Positions 1 to 9,113 are shown, counted from the first letter of the stretch. The stretch is 64,000 bases of DNA from a bacterium 1xD42-87 (GCA_003611805.1 RAYM01000005.1:1-64000), one strand, 5' to 3'. Numbers and translations: made by a program. Notes: generated by a model not told the origin, from the letters alone.

Positions 1-1
1 C

Positions 2-52
2 CTTGTAGATTTGATGAAAGAGATGAGAGATTGTTTTAAGGATGCACTATAA
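2..52 (+). CDS. Possible C-terminal end of an unidentified gene, cut by the window edge
   Basis: A plus-strand frame is open from the window edge and ends at TAA (50-52), reading LVDLMKEMRDCFKDAL. Only 16 residues are visible, so the gene cannot be named. The charged, helical look is compatible with a real protein end, and the direction is opposite to tsf, which would make the two genes convergent around the terminator at 187-252. It could equally be chance. Confidence 0.25.
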   Translation, partial: LVDLMKEMRDCFKDAL

Positions 53-119
53 TTGAGTAAACTTCGCCGAAGATTGTGAACACTCATTTTACTCAACATC
101 GCACTTGAGTAATACTCAA
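53..119. repeat. Cluster of TTGAGTA inverted repeats
   Basis: Four TTGAGTA half-sites sit in 67 bases: TTGAGTAAA at 53-61, its inverse TTTACTCAA at 88-96, and a perfect 15-base palindrome TTGAGTAATACTCAA at 105-119. The stretch is more AT-rich than the genes around it. It begins one base after the stop of the partial plus-strand frame, so it could be a regulator site, part of a 3' structure, or the end of a mobile element. Nothing here decides between these. Confidence 0.5.
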
Positions 120-186
120 CTTGAAGTGATTTTAGACGATTTCAGACGGTAAAAGGCGGTATTTCTGTCTTTCCCTTCCCAGATAA

Positions 187-252
187 CAAAAAGGCTCTGA
201 AATCCTCATAATCACTTAGAAATGCGTGATTACAAGGTTTCAGGGCCTCATA
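187..252 (-). terminator. Rho-independent terminator of the rpsB-tsf operon
   Basis: On the minus strand a long stem pairs GGCCCTGAAACC with GGATTTCAGAGCC, with additional pairing of TAATCA and TGATTA nearer the loop, followed by TTTTTG. It lies about 35 bases past the tsf stop, the expected end of the two-gene ribosomal operon. It could also work for convergent transcription from the left. Confidence 0.75.
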
Positions 253-286
253 ATTTCTTTACATTGCTTTGCTTTGCAAACTTCGC

Positions 287-1222
287 TTACATTCCCATCT
301 GCTTTGCCACTTCCTCCGCAAAGTTCTCTTCCTTCTTCTCCAGTCCTTCGCCGGTCTCAAAGCGGACAAATCTCTTAACGGAAAGGTTCGCGCCGTTCTC
401 CTTCGCTACCTGCTCCAGATACTTCGCAACGGTCTGCTTGCCGTCCTCAGCCTTTACATATACCTGCTCTAAGAGGCAGACCTCTTTAAGCTCCTTATTC
501 AGACGGCCGTTCACCGCACCCTCGATTACCTTATCGGGCTTGCCTGCCATCTTGGGATCATTCTTGATCTGCTCTGCAATGATCTCCTTCTCATGCGCCT
601 TAAACTCCTCGGAAACCTCCTCGGTAGACACATACTTCGGATAAAGGGCCGCCACCTGCATCGCAATGTTCGTGAGCGCCTCTTTCACCGCATCGTTCAC
701 AACGTCCGTAGCTGCCTCAACGATAACGCCGATTCTGCCGCCGCCGTGCACATAGGTCACTGCGCAGCCGTCGTTCGCCACTACCTTCTCAAATCTTCTG
801 ATAGTTAAGTTCTCGCCGATCACTGCAACCTTATCCACCAGCGCATCCTTCACGGTCTTGGACTCATCCAGATGCCACTTCTCGGAAAGGAAAGCGTCCA
901 GATCAGCCGCGTCGGACTCAACCGCCTGCTTTGCAACAGCCTCCACGTACTCCTGGAAGTCCGCGTTCTTCGCCACGAAATCGGTCTCGGAATTTACTTC
1001 CACAACCGCCGCCGTCTTTTCATCCTTCACCGCCACACGGCAAAGACCCTCGGCGGCGATTCTGCCCGCCTTCTTCTCCGCTTTCGCCTGACCGTTCTTT
1101 CTCAGATATTCTACCGCTGCCTCCATGTTGCCGTCGGTCTCGTTCAGAGCCTTCTTGCAGTCCATCATGCCCGCGCCGGTCATCTCTCTCAACTCTTTTA
1201 CCATTGCTGCTGTAATAGCCAT
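287..1222 (-). CDS. tsf: Translation elongation factor Ts
   Basis: EF-Ts is the cytoplasmic guanine nucleotide exchange factor that recycles EF-Tu-GDP to EF-Tu-GTP. The 311-residue protein starts with the family's N-terminal UBA-like helix region (ITAAMVKELREMTGAGMMDC), including the conserved TGAGMMDCKKAL stretch. The EF-Tu contact segment SETDFVAKN is at about residues 79-87, followed by the dimerisation core. Length fits the family. It follows rpsB by 65 bases, the near-universal bacterial pair, and a strong terminator lies just after it. The start is an ATG with an AGGAGG-like site upstream. Confidence 0.97.
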   Translation of the reverse strand: MAITAAMVKELREMTGAGMMDCKKALNETDGNMEAAVEYLRKNGQAKAEKKAGRIAAEGLCRVAVKDEKTAAVVEVNSETDFVAKNADFQEYVEAVAKQAVESDAADLDAFLSEKWHLDESKTVKDALVDKVAVIGENLTIRRFEKVVANDGCAVTYVHGGGRIGVIVEAATDVVNDAVKEALTNIAMQVAALYPKYVSTEEVSEEFKAHEKEIIAEQIKNDPKMAGKPDKVIEGAVNGRLNKELKEVCLLEQVYVKAEDGKQTVAKYLEQVAKENGANLSVKRFVRFETGEGLEKKEENFAEEVAKQMGM

Positions 1223-1287
1223 CTATTTTCCCTCCTGAATTATCTGTGCCATATCTCGCTCAGCCTGTACACCTGCCGGCTGAACTC

Positions 1288-2025
1288 CTATTCCTCTTCT
1301 ACCTTCTCCGCCTCTGCTTCCGCTGTATAATCGTCAGCCTCTGCGCCCTGATTTGCCTCAACTACCGCATCAGCCATCTTGGACACGATCAGCTTCACGG
1401 CACGGATCGCGTCGTCGTTGCCGGGAATGATATAATCAAGCTCCTCGGGATCGCAGTTCGTATCACCGATACCGATCAGGGTGATACCCAGTGTGTGAGC
1501 TTCCTGTACACAGATTCTCTCCTTCTTGGGGTCTACTACGAAAATGCAGTCAGGAATTCTGGTCATCTCCTTGATACCGCCCAAGTTCTTCTCTAACTTC
1601 TCCCACTCTTTCTTGATCTTGATGACTTCCTTCTTGGGCAGTACCTCAAAGGTGCCGTCCTCAGCCATTCTCTCGATCGCCTTTAATCTCTCTACTCTGG
1701 ACTGGATTGTCTTAAAGTTTGTGAGCATGCCGCCCAGCCATCTCTCATTTACATAGTACATGCCGCAACGCTCAGCCTCGGTCTTCACCGCGTCCTGCGC
1801 CTGCTTCTTCGTTCCTACAAAAAGGATCGTTCCTCCCTGTGAAACCACGTCGAATACGGCTCTGTAAGCCTCGTCCACCTTGCCGACAGACTTCTGCAGA
1901 TCAATGATATGGATGCCGTTTCTCTCCGTAAAAATATAGGGAGCCATCTTGGGGTTCCATCTTCTTGTCTGATGTCCGAAATGTACACCCGCCTCCAGTA
2001 ACTGCTTCATTGAAATAACGCTCAT
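1288..2025 (-). CDS. rpsB: 30S ribosomal protein S2
   Basis: S2 is a small-subunit protein assembled late near the neck of the 30S subunit. The chosen start is the ATG followed by [19 protein letters not shown], preceded by CGGAGG; the frame is open further upstream but that part is outside the family's N-terminus. Conserved segments seen are [32 protein letters not shown] and the C-terminal IPGNDDA motif. The acidic C-terminal tail ([18 protein letters not shown]) is longer than in many relatives but common in Clostridia. 245 residues. Confidence 0.97.
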   Translation of the reverse strand: MSVISMKQLLEAGVHFGHQTRRWNPKMAPYIFTERNGIHIIDLQKSVGKVDEAYRAVFDVVSQGGTILFVGTKKQAQDAVKTEAERCGMYYVNERWLGGMLTNFKTIQSRVERLKAIERMAEDGTFEVLPKKEVIKIKKEWEKLEKNLGGIKEMTRIPDCIFVVDPKKERICVQEAHTLGITLIGIGDTNCDPEELDYIIPGNDDAIRAVKLIVSKMADAVVEANQGAEADDYTAEAEAEKVEEE

Positions 2026-2153
2026 AGTTCTTCTACCTCCGTTTGGTTGTCTGCCATATACCTTGCGCCTCCCTGCCACCCGCGGTCCCGGGCACCGACA
2101 TGGGCTGGATATATGTGATTAATAGAGTTTTTGCGCACCGCGCACACTTAAAT

Positions 2154-2162
2154 ACTATAACA
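2154..2162 (-). promoter_or_regulatory. Candidate extended -10 promoter element for rpsB-tsf
   Basis: On the minus strand the sequence reads TGTTATAGT, an extended -10 (TGN + TATAGT), directly after the terminator hairpin at 2163-2193 and about 130 bases before the rpsB start. No good -35 is visible, which is usual for extended -10 promoters. The long 5' leader it would create would be consistent with ribosomal protein regulation, but I see no recognised S2 leader fold. Confidence 0.4.
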
Positions 2163-2193
2163 CAAAAGAATCCCCCTTACAAGGGGGATTCCT
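2163..2193 (-). terminator. Rho-independent terminator after the chemoreceptor gene
   Basis: The minus strand forms a perfect ten-base-pair stem GAATCCCCCT / AGGGGGATTC with loop TGTA, followed by TTTTGTGTT. It separates the flagellar/chemotaxis supra-operon, whose last gene is the receptor ending at 2289, from the rpsB-tsf operon. Confidence 0.85.
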
Positions 2194-2234
2194 GAAAATT
2201 TTATCGTTTCTTCTCAGCCTTTACATATTCTCAT

Positions 2235-2276
2235 GGACTTTGCGGCAAATGCAAATCCTGAACCGAACCGTTACCC
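2235..2276. repeat. Dispersed palindromic repeat, copy A
   Basis: This 42-base segment closely matches 8249-8293: both read GGAyTTTGCrGCAAA, TGCAAA, TCCTG, ACCGAAC and TTAyCC in the same order with small indels. The first half forms a hairpin (GGATTTTGC ... GCAAAATCC in copy B; shorter and interrupted in copy A). Both copies lie just downstream of a minus-strand stop codon (chemoreceptor here, fliA at copy B). It resembles a REP-like extragenic palindrome. Confidence 0.6.
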
Positions 2277-2288
2277 GTATTTGTCAAC

Positions 2289-4373
2289 TTAGTTGTGGAA
2301 CATATCCACAATATTTTTCAGTTTCACCACATTCTCGGAGTTGGTCTCCATCAGCTCCGCGTTGCCCTCCACAAGCTGGGACACATTCTGCGTCTTCTGC
2401 GCCACACTGCTAATATTGTCAGCCGCCTCGGCAACTATAAGCGTTATGTTGTTGACAGATTCCGCAATCTCCACGATCGCCGAGAGCAGTGATTCCACCT
2501 CCACGCCGATCGCCTTCATATTTTCCTCAAAGTCGGACGCGTCCTGCGTATACTTCTCCGCAACGCCCATAAAGTCACTGTAATCCTTGAGCACTGTCCC
2601 CTCAAGAAAAGAAAGGATCTCCTGCAGGCAGGACTCCATATTCCCAACCGCCTGGTTGACCTCGGTGGTGATGCCGTTGATGTTGCTCACCGTGGAGGAT
2701 GTCTGGGATGCCAGCCCGCCGATCTCGTCGGCAACCACCGCAAATCCTCTGCCAGCCTCACCCGCTCTCGCCGCCTCGATGGACGCGTTCAACGCAAGCA
2801 GATTCGTCTGTCCGGAAATGTCCAGTATGGCCTGGGTGAGCTGGTTGATCTTTTCCACCGCCCGCGCCTGCTCCATAGCCGCCGCACTCTTCTCCTGCAC
2901 GCCCCGGTACATCTGTGTCGTCTTGTTCTGTGCCTCACCCGTCGTATTCTTCAGACCGTCGGCGCGCTGTTTGCTCTCTAGGGACGCCTTTTCTCCGTCT
3001 CTGGAATTATCCCTGATCACCTGAGCGCGTTCCCTGATCTTACTGACAGTGTTGTTGACAACCTCCATAGACGCTGCCGTCTCCTGCATTGCTGCCGCAA
3101 GTCCCTGCATCGTCTCCGTGTTTTCCCCGCTCATCCCCTTCACCCGATCGGTGGTATCGGAAAGCTTCTCCAGCGTATCGTCCAAATCTGAGTAGGTTGT
3201 CTTGATATCCTGCACCATGGAACGGAGGCTGGCACGCATCTCCCTGAGGGAATTTGCCATGCTCCCGCTCTCATCCTGCCGCTTGCAGAGTCTGTCACTG
3301 TTCGGGTTCTTCGCAAAATTAAACTGCGCCGTCATGGATACGATATCATTGATCTGCGTGATCGGTCTCGTAATGACCAGTCCCATCAGCACACCGATCA
3401 CCACGGAGATGGCAGCCGCAATCAGCATACCGATCACAATCAGCATCGTGATGCGGCTTGCTGCGCTCTTCATCTCGGATTCCGGGGCTGTCAGCACATA
3501 CTTCATGCCGTTAGTGAGTGTCTGATAACACATGTCTTTTAATTCACCCTGATAGGTGTAGTTAATCGGCTGTCCCTCCGATGCCGGATCCGCCAGCGCA
3601 CCGGCTATCACATCGGATTCGTCAATCTGCGCAACCGCGGTTCCCGCTTCTATCGTTTTGTGGTAAGCGATAGTGCCGTCAGCGTTCGAAAGAAAGGCGA
3701 AACCCGTCTCAAATACCGTCGCACTGTCCACAGTCTTGGTAAATTTGTCAAAGTCAATATCCATACCGATGATACCGATAGACTCCCCGTCTATGACAAT
3801 GGGAATGACATAGGATACCATATATACATTAATATTGGAATTTAAGTACGGGGACATCCATGTCGGTTTCCCGTTCTTCACGGGTATGTAATACCAGCCC
3901 ACATGCTCCAGATCATCGGGCGAATACATGGAGAAATCCGTGGGAACAAGCGCCTCAAAATTTTCCGCGTCGCTGCTTCTGCTCCAGAATACGCCGCTGT
4001 CCGGCTCTGTAAACTCAGGATTGTAACGGATATACGCGGTTAAAGCCCCCTCCGTATTGCCGCCGATCTCATAAAGCATCTGCTCCATAATTGCCGTGAA
4101 CGCGTCCACATACGCCTTATCCGTCTTAAATGCCTGCACGTCCGTAAGCTGCTGCAGCACTACATTATATGCCGTGTTGACGGACTGCTCCACCCGGCTC
4201 ATCTGCGCGTTTAATTCCGCAGCCTGGTTCGCGCACGCATACCGCATTTCCTTCTGGGAATCCTGATACACCGTTTTTCTGGAATTAATGATGCTCACTC
4301 CGCCACAGATGAGGGATGTCAGAAGCGTACACACAATTACTGCAGCCAGAATTCTCGCCTTAATTGATCTCAT
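2289..4373 (-). CDS. Methyl-accepting chemotaxis protein with extracytoplasmic Cache-type sensor
   Basis: A 694-residue transmembrane chemoreceptor feeding CheA/CheW. Transmembrane helix 1 is at about residues 8-28. The large outer domain (about 30-310) contains [25 protein letters not shown] and [13 protein letters not shown], typical of double-Cache sensors such as amino-acid receptors. A second membrane helix (about 315-340) leads into a HAMP region and a long methyl-accepting coiled coil. The hairpin tip is recognisable as [23 protein letters not shown]. The ligand cannot be read from sequence. It is the last gene before the terminator at 2163-2193, 30 bases after the preceding gene, with AAAAGGAGA before the ATG. 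Confidence 0.93.
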   Translation of the reverse strand: MRSIKARILAAVIVCTLLTSLICGGVSIINSRKTVYQDSQKEMRYACANQAAELNAQMSRVEQSVNTAYNVVLQQLTDVQAFKTDKAYVDAFTAIMEQMLYEIGGNTEGALTAYIRYNPEFTEPDSGVFWSRSSDAENFEALVPTDFSMYSPDDLEHVGWYYIPVKNGKPTWMSPYLNSNINVYMVSYVIPIVIDGESIGIIGMDIDFDKFTKTVDSATVFETGFAFLSNADGTIAYHKTIEAGTAVAQIDESDVIAGALADPASEGQPINYTYQGELKDMCYQTLTNGMKYVLTAPESEMKSAASRITMLIVIGMLIAAAISVVIGVLMGLVITRPITQINDIVSMTAQFNFAKNPNSDRLCKRQDESGSMANSLREMRASLRSMVQDIKTTYSDLDDTLEKLSDTTDRVKGMSGENTETMQGLAAAMQETAASMEVVNNTVSKIRERAQVIRDNSRDGEKASLESKQRADGLKNTTGEAQNKTTQMYRGVQEKSAAAMEQARAVEKINQLTQAILDISGQTNLLALNASIEAARAGEAGRGFAVVADEIGGLASQTSSTVSNINGITTEVNQAVGNMESCLQEILSFLEGTVLKDYSDFMGVAEKYTQDASDFEENMKAIGVEVESLLSAIVEIAESVNNITLIVAEAADNISSVAQKTQNVSQLVEGNAELMETNSENVVKLKNIVDMFHN

Positions 4374-4403
4374 AATGTCTCTCCTTTTGGTCCTGTTCTC
4401 TCT

Positions 4404-5105
4404 CTATTGTCCCGTCACAATCCTCGCAATCTGCTCGTCACTGGCATTCGACGGAATCTTAAAAGTTCCGGGTCTGAGTTTCTTATCATAACCGTTGGCG
4501 CATAAAAAGTCGTCATAGGCTTCCGCAGAACCAACTGCGCCGACATCAGCCAGCTTTTTCGCCACCGTATAGGAGCTGTCGCCGCCTGCGATCGTCACGC
4601 TCTTTGCCGCCTCCGTCGTGGGTTTCGTTTCCGGCTTCGCGCCATCCTCGTCCGGCTTCGTCATCTCGTTTGTATCGGAGGAAGGCTTCTTCCCCATGTC
4701 TGCCTCAGTCTCTCCCCCGTTCGCCGCTCTGTTTTCCTTATCCTCCAGGGACTCCGGCGTACCCACCACCGGCTTTTCCACATCCGGCACGGGTTCCGGC
4801 TCCTGCTCCTCAGCCTTCTTATCCGCTTCCTCTTTCTCCTTCGCCACCGCAATGTCTTTCTTGACGGCGTCTTCCCTCTGCACAGACGGTGTTTCCTCTG
4901 TATCCGGTCCGTCCTCCGCGTCTTCCACGCCTGCTGCTTCCAGCAGTGTGGAATCCTCGATCATACCAAGCTCTTTCGCCCGGGCGATCACTTCATCGTC
5001 AGTCATTTTCCCTTTTTCCCCGCCGCCGGACAGGGCAATTCCCATAATAACAGCCGTTACAATAATTCCCAGACCAAGTCCGCGGAAATAATATTTTTTT
5101 TCCAT
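4404..5105 (-). CDS. Membrane-anchored protein with a C-terminal MltG-like (LysM-like) domain
   Basis: 233 residues: an N-terminal membrane anchor (about residues 7-27, GLGLGIIVTAVIMGIALSGG), a short conserved segment (MTDDEVIARAKELGMIED), a charged low-complexity spacer rich in E, K, D and P, and a C-terminal module (YTVAKKLADVGAV ... LRPGTFKIPSNASDEQIARIVTG). That module resembles the small LysM-like N-terminal subdomain of the endolytic transglycosylase MltG; the catalytic part is absent. The inferred role is an envelope-spanning protein at the flagellum or cell wall. It follows the DUF6115-like gene by two bases and is probably co-transcribed with it. Confidence 0.6.
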   Translation of the reverse strand: MEKKYYFRGLGLGIIVTAVIMGIALSGGGEKGKMTDDEVIARAKELGMIEDSTLLEAAGVEDAEDGPDTEETPSVQREDAVKKDIAVAKEKEEADKKAEEQEPEPVPDVEKPVVGTPESLEDKENRAANGGETEADMGKKPSSDTNEMTKPDEDGAKPETKPTTEAAKSVTIAGGDSSYTVAKKLADVGAVGSAEAYDDFLCANGYDKKLRPGTFKIPSNASDEQIARIVTGQ

Positions 5106-5107
5106 AT

Positions 5108-6241
5108 CTACATACCCTCAAACAGGTCTATCACCAGTTTTACCTCGCCAAGACCAAGCCCAAGCTCTTTGGCGATTGCCATGTTGGACTTGCCCGCCTT
5201 GTGAAGCTCCAAGATTCTCTCATTGCTATTACGCCCGTTATCTTTTCCCTGGGCAAAGCGGATATCCACTCCCCGCTGTTCCTCCTGCACGGGTGTGCGC
5301 TCTCTCCTGCCGCCAAATTCCCTGCTGTTTCCGAATTCCCTGCTGCCTTCCGGCTCCCTGTTCCCGAAAATGCCCATCTCGGCAAATGCCGCGCTTGTGG
5401 AAAGTTCCGGCTCTTCGGCAACATAATCCGCTTCCGGCTCATGGATGATCTCCACCCGTCTCGCTTTGATCGGCTGAAAGTCAGCTTCCTCCTGCACTTT
5501 TCCAGACGCTCCCGGCATCTCCTCCGGAGCCGGTTCCATCGTCACCGAAGGCTCATAAATCTCTTTTTCCTCTTCCAGCGCCGGAAATACACGGGACGCC
5601 TGCACCTCTTCCACCACTTCCGGCGAGTACGCTCCCGCACTGTGAATCGACCAGAGATCAGTCCGGGTATCTTCCACAGCGCCCATCACAGACTGCACCG
5701 CTTCCTGCACTGCGTCCTGCGCTTCCCGTGCGGAGCTTTCCGCATGGCGTATTTTCATCAGCGCGTCCTCCGCTGCTTCCTCCGCCGCCTTCGCCTTTTT
5801 CGCCGTCTCTCCTGCCGTGATTTCAGCGTCGCGCACAGTCTGCCTGATCTCCTCCACAACCTGGTTGGCGCTGCCGATATCCGCCATCAGTGTATCATGC
5901 TTGTCGTTCAGCATATCATAGAGGAAAGTCACTTCCTTATGGTTTTTGTTGATTTCCTCCAGAACGGTATCCGAGTATTCGTTTACCGCCATTATCTTTT
6001 CATTTGCCACGCGCTCCATGGCGCGCTCCGTCTTCTCTATCGAGTAACCTATGGTCTCATCCACAATATCGGAGACTTTCTCCCTGACCGTTTCTGTCTC
6101 GCCCTCCACCAGTTTCCTGATTTCAGCCTCACTGATCAGCTGTACTTCTTCATCCGCGTCCTTCTTCCCTGCCGGCAGGAGATATCCCAAAAGAAATACC
6201 CCCGCCCCAATGATAATCAGAACGATCTCAATCACACTCAT
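5108..6241 (-). CDS. Membrane-anchored coiled-coil protein with C-terminal HTH-like segment (DUF6115-like)
   Basis: 377 residues counted from the ATG preceded by AAAGGGAGAAGC; the open frame extends nine codons further without a better site. It has a single N-terminal membrane helix (SVIEIVLIIIGAGVFLLGYL), then a long coiled coil (about residues 45-200, rich in A, E, K), a proline/acid-rich linker, and a C-terminal helix-turn-helix-like end (NERILELHKAGKSNMAIAKE followed by LGLGLGEVKLVIDLF). This architecture occurs next to flagellar genes in Clostridia. Function is unknown; a structural or regulatory envelope role tied to motility is an inference. Confidence 0.6.
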   Translation of the reverse strand: MSVIEIVLIIIGAGVFLLGYLLPAGKKDADEEVQLISEAEIRKLVEGETETVREKVSDIVDETIGYSIEKTERAMERVANEKIMAVNEYSDTVLEEINKNHKEVTFLYDMLNDKHDTLMADIGSANQVVEEIRQTVRDAEITAGETAKKAKAAEEAAEDALMKIRHAESSAREAQDAVQEAVQSVMGAVEDTRTDLWSIHSAGAYSPEVVEEVQASRVFPALEEEKEIYEPSVTMEPAPEEMPGASGKVQEEADFQPIKARRVEIIHEPEADYVAEEPELSTSAAFAEMGIFGNREPEGSREFGNSREFGGRRERTPVQEEQRGVDIRFAQGKDNGRNSNERILELHKAGKSNMAIAKELGLGLGEVKLVIDLFEGM

Positions 6242-6282
6242 GCTTCTCCCTTTCGTAATCCGGCGCACACCGACCCTTGAAC

Positions 6283-6600
6283 CTACCCCGAAATTTCAAA
6301 GGTGCTCACACCTTTTAGCAGCACTTTGCCGTCAGGTTCCTTCTTCTCTTTCTTCCTGTTCCTGCCGCCGTCTCCGCGATACTCGTTACTCCCTTTTTCC
6401 TTTGAGTCGAATTTCTTCTGGCGGTTTTCCGCCTTGTCTCCCTCATTGACCCTCTGTGCCTGTTTCTCCACCTGCCGGGCCACCTGCTGTCCGAAATTGG
6501 ACTGGTCTACCAGACCCTTCGAGTCCTCATTATGCTTGACAGTCGTAAAGTCCTGCGCCCTCGTGATCTGTCCCTGCATCTCCACAAAGCCTATCGCCAT
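6283..6600 (-). CDS. Small flagellar-locus protein of unknown function
   Basis: A 105-residue soluble, very basic and charged protein beginning MAIGFVEMQGQITRAQDF. I recognise no domain. The middle is rich in K, R, E and N and likely disordered; the C-terminus (GKVLLKGVSTFEISG) looks conserved and beta-like. It lies between the FapA/DUF342 gene and the DUF6115-like gene with short gaps, all on one strand, so it is most likely part of the fliA-distal end of the flagellar operon. An AAGGGGG site precedes the ATG. Confidence 0.6.
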   Translation of the reverse strand: MAIGFVEMQGQITRAQDFTTVKHNEDSKGLVDQSNFGQQVARQVEKQAQRVNEGDKAENRQKKFDSKEKGSNEYRGDGGRNRKKEKKEPDGKVLLKGVSTFEISG

Positions 6601-6626
6601 AGCTGTTCCCCCTTCTGTCTCGCACG

Positions 6627-8216
6627 TTAGAACGGTGCCATCTTCACGTCACCGCGTTCCCTGATAAAACGACAGTAGTGTGTGGTCTTCTGCACCACCA
6701 TGGAAACTTCCCCGATACAGATCCGTGTACCGGGATACACCTCTCCCTTTACGCGCACCACGGTGTCTGACCTGCTCGTCATCTGCTGCTTCAATTCTTC
6801 GATCTCTTCGTTTGCCGCCTCGATCGCGTCGGTTTTCTGTTTATTTAACGCCGCCATAGACTGAATCTGCTGGATCTGCTCCGGGCTCAGCTTCACACCT
6901 TTTGCAAGCTTTTGTTTCGCGGAAATCAACGTAGGCTGCACGGTCTGCAGAAGCTTTGTATCTTCCCCGATCTGCTTCTGGAGCTGGTTTACCCGTTCTT
7001 TCAGCTTGGGATCGGTTCCCACCTCTACAATGGTGTCAGCCCCCATCTCTGAGCCGAGCGTTTTCACGTTGATACTGCCTGTCGCGCACACCCGTCCGCC
7101 CGTGATGAATCCGCGCCTGCCGTCCACATTGACATCTCCGCCCGCAGTCACCCTGCTGTGCAGGATGGACTCGGACGCCACATATCCGTCCGCCTCCGCA
7201 GTTACATTTTCCAGAAACTTCGCCACAATATTGCCGCCCGCCTTGAGGACGCCGCGCCCCATACCATTCATGCCCCGGGCGATAATAATATTGCCGCCCG
7301 CCGTAAGCTGCGCGCCTTCCACAACGCCCTTCACCATAATGTCGCCCTTTGCCGTCACCCGGAAGTTTGTCGCCACGTTGCCGTTGATCTGTACATTGCC
7401 GTCGTAATCAATATTGCCTGTGGAATTATCCACATTCTCCACCATAAGTTCGTCGGAGACGAAAACCGATCCCTCCACCAGCTCCACATGTCCGGACACC
7501 TGTGCGGTAAGCACGGTGCGGTCTTCGGACAACTCAATATTATGCCCGTACTTTAAGGTTTCCTTTCGCACCTCCGCGGGCAGAATCCGATTTCCCGCCA
7601 GATCTTCGCCCGGCTCGCCCGGCTCTTCCGGATGCAGGACCGCCAGCACGTCTCCCTTATTACAGTGATTTAGTATATTCAGGTGGAAGAAATCTACACT
7701 TCCATCCTCATTCAAAGTAGGCTTCGCCTTTTTATCCGTGTTAAATTTGTATTCGATCCAAGCATGCTTTCCTTGAACGGGCGCATGCCCCTCCGCCACG
7801 AGAATTTCCTCCAGATACTCTCTTTTGGCGAAGAAACCCTCAATCGCCTCCGTGCGGATACCGCATTTGATTCCCCGAAGCTTCAGATCGTTGATCAGCT
7901 CTTCGGCAGTCATATTCTCCCCGCCCTCGGAAGCCGCATAAAACTTCACAAAGGCCTGCATCTTGTCAGGCCCCACTCTCAGCTTATAACACTCTCTCTC
8001 CGGAAGTCTCGTCTCGTTTCCGAGGCGGATCTCCTGCTCTTCTTTCGCCGCGCCCCCGACCGCCTGCTTAAGCGTCTGCAGGTCGCAGACATAATCCTTC
8101 ATCGTCAGATACTCGAGCACATCTGTAATATCGACGGGTTTTCCTTCTCCCCTCGGCGGAAACAGCCTGAGCGACGACGCCCCTTCCCGGTTCACCAGTT
8201 TAAAATATCCGTTCAT
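6627..8216 (-). CDS. FapA / DUF342 family polymer-like beta-helix protein
   Basis: 529 residues from the ATG after AGGGGTGTAT (a GTG two codons earlier is the alternative). The central part carries the repetitive beta-solenoid of the DUF342 (FapA) family: GNIDYDGNVQINGNV, VTAKGDIMVKGVVEGA, LTAGGNIIIARGMNGMGRG, VTAGGDVNVDGRRGFITGGR. A coiled coil follows (about 405-475) and then the closing GEVYPGTRICIGE segment. The family is common beside fliA in Gram-positive motile bacteria, where its role is poorly defined. It follows fliA across the palindromic repeat at 8249-8293. Confidence 0.85.
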   Translation of the reverse strand: MNGYFKLVNREGASSLRLFPPRGEGKPVDITDVLEYLTMKDYVCDLQTLKQAVGGAAKEEQEIRLGNETRLPERECYKLRVGPDKMQAFVKFYAASEGGENMTAEELINDLKLRGIKCGIRTEAIEGFFAKREYLEEILVAEGHAPVQGKHAWIEYKFNTDKKAKPTLNEDGSVDFFHLNILNHCNKGDVLAVLHPEEPGEPGEDLAGNRILPAEVRKETLKYGHNIELSEDRTVLTAQVSGHVELVEGSVFVSDELMVENVDNSTGNIDYDGNVQINGNVATNFRVTAKGDIMVKGVVEGAQLTAGGNIIIARGMNGMGRGVLKAGGNIVAKFLENVTAEADGYVASESILHSRVTAGGDVNVDGRRGFITGGRVCATGSINVKTLGSEMGADTIVEVGTDPKLKERVNQLQKQIGEDTKLLQTVQPTLISAKQKLAKGVKLSPEQIQQIQSMAALNKQKTDAIEAANEEIEELKQQMTSRSDTVVRVKGEVYPGTRICIGEVSMVVQKTTHYCRFIRERGDVKMAPF

Positions 8217-8248
8217 ATACACCCCTGTCTGCCACTATGTTTCCATAC

Positions 8249-8293
8249 GGATTTTGCAGCAAAGTGCAAAATCCTGTACCGAACAATTATCCC
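8249..8293. repeat. Dispersed palindromic repeat, copy B
   Basis: Partner of 2235-2276. The near-perfect hairpin GGATTTTGC / GCAAAATCC encloses a short loop and is followed by TGTACCGAAC. It fills the gap between the fliA stop and the FapA/DUF342 start. As no T-run follows, it is not a classical terminator; it could stabilise mRNA ends, bind a protein, or be an inert REP-like repeat. Confidence 0.6.
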
Positions 8294-8298
8294 TCTTC

Positions 8299-9084
8299 TT
8301 ACTTTCTTCTGTCAGAGTCTGTGAGTATGCCGATATAGTCCCCCATCTTTCCTCTCATCTTCTGCAGAGCTCTGGTGTGGAGCTGAGAAATTCTCGACTC
8401 GGACACCTCCAATATATTACTGATTTCCTTCAGGGTCAGATCCTCGTAATAATATAAAACGATTACCTTACGCTCTTTTTCCGTCAAAAGCTCAAGCGCC
8501 TGCGCCAGAATCTTCTTCAGTTCATCCCTCTCCAGAATCTCTTCCGGCGAATCAAAGGCTTCGCTCTTCGTGCTCCCCGCCTCATTGGAGACTTCGCTTC
8601 CCTGTTCTAAAAACTCATTCAAAGACACCACATTGGTGATCTTCATCTGGGACTGCCAGTCGAGGTACTCCTCGTCCGTAATGCCCAGAAGTTTCGCGAT
8701 CTCCTCATCTGTGGCGCTCCTGCCATACTGCGTCTCAATCTCCTTGATCGCCGCGTCAATCCGTTTCTGTTTCTGTCTGATCGTCCGTGGAATCCAGTCC
8801 ATCTTTCGGATCTGGTCGAGAATCGCCCCCCGGATTCTCAGACTGGCGTAAGTCTCAAACTTGACGTCCTTCAGACAGTCAAATTTATCAATGGCGTCGA
8901 TCAGTCCAAATATCCCGTAACTCACAAGATCCTCATACTCGACATTGTACCCCAGGTACATGCTGAGGCGTCCGGCAACCACCTTCACCAAAGGCGCATA
9001 TTCCAATATGATCTTTTCCCGTACCTCCGGGGAACCCGTATTCGCGTATTCCTCCCAGAGTTTCTTTTTGCCCGTTTCGTCCAT
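8299..9084 (-). CDS. fliA: RNA polymerase sigma factor for flagellar genes (sigma-28/SigD type)
   Basis: 261 residues with the FliA/WhiG/SigD order: region 1.2/2 (LWEEYANTG, EYAPLVKVVAGRLSM, YEDLVSYGIFGLIDAIDKFD, FETYASLRIRGAILDQIRKMD), region 3 (WIPRTIRQKQKRI) and region 4 (LTEKERKVIVLYYYEDLTLK and the helix-turn-helix ILEVSESRISQLHTRAL). It directs transcription of late motility genes such as flagellin and receptors. It sits near the 3' end of the supra-operon, as sigD does in Bacillus, so that distance from the operon promoter may limit its level. Confidence 0.95.
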   Translation of the reverse strand: MDETGKKKLWEEYANTGSPEVREKIILEYAPLVKVVAGRLSMYLGYNVEYEDLVSYGIFGLIDAIDKFDCLKDVKFETYASLRIRGAILDQIRKMDWIPRTIRQKQKRIDAAIKEIETQYGRSATDEEIAKLLGITDEEYLDWQSQMKITNVVSLNEFLEQGSEVSNEAGSTKSEAFDSPEEILERDELKKILAQALELLTEKERKVIVLYYYEDLTLKEISNILEVSESRISQLHTRALQKMRGKMGDYIGILTDSDRRK

Positions 9085-9113
9085 TCTGAGTACCTGCTTA
9101 TTATTGATTTATT

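Noticed and set aside
5201-6280. Plus-strand frame of 359 codons opposite the coiled-coil membrane protein
   Set aside because: Shadow of a repetitive Ala/Glu coiled-coil gene; Arg/His/Leu-rich nonsense.
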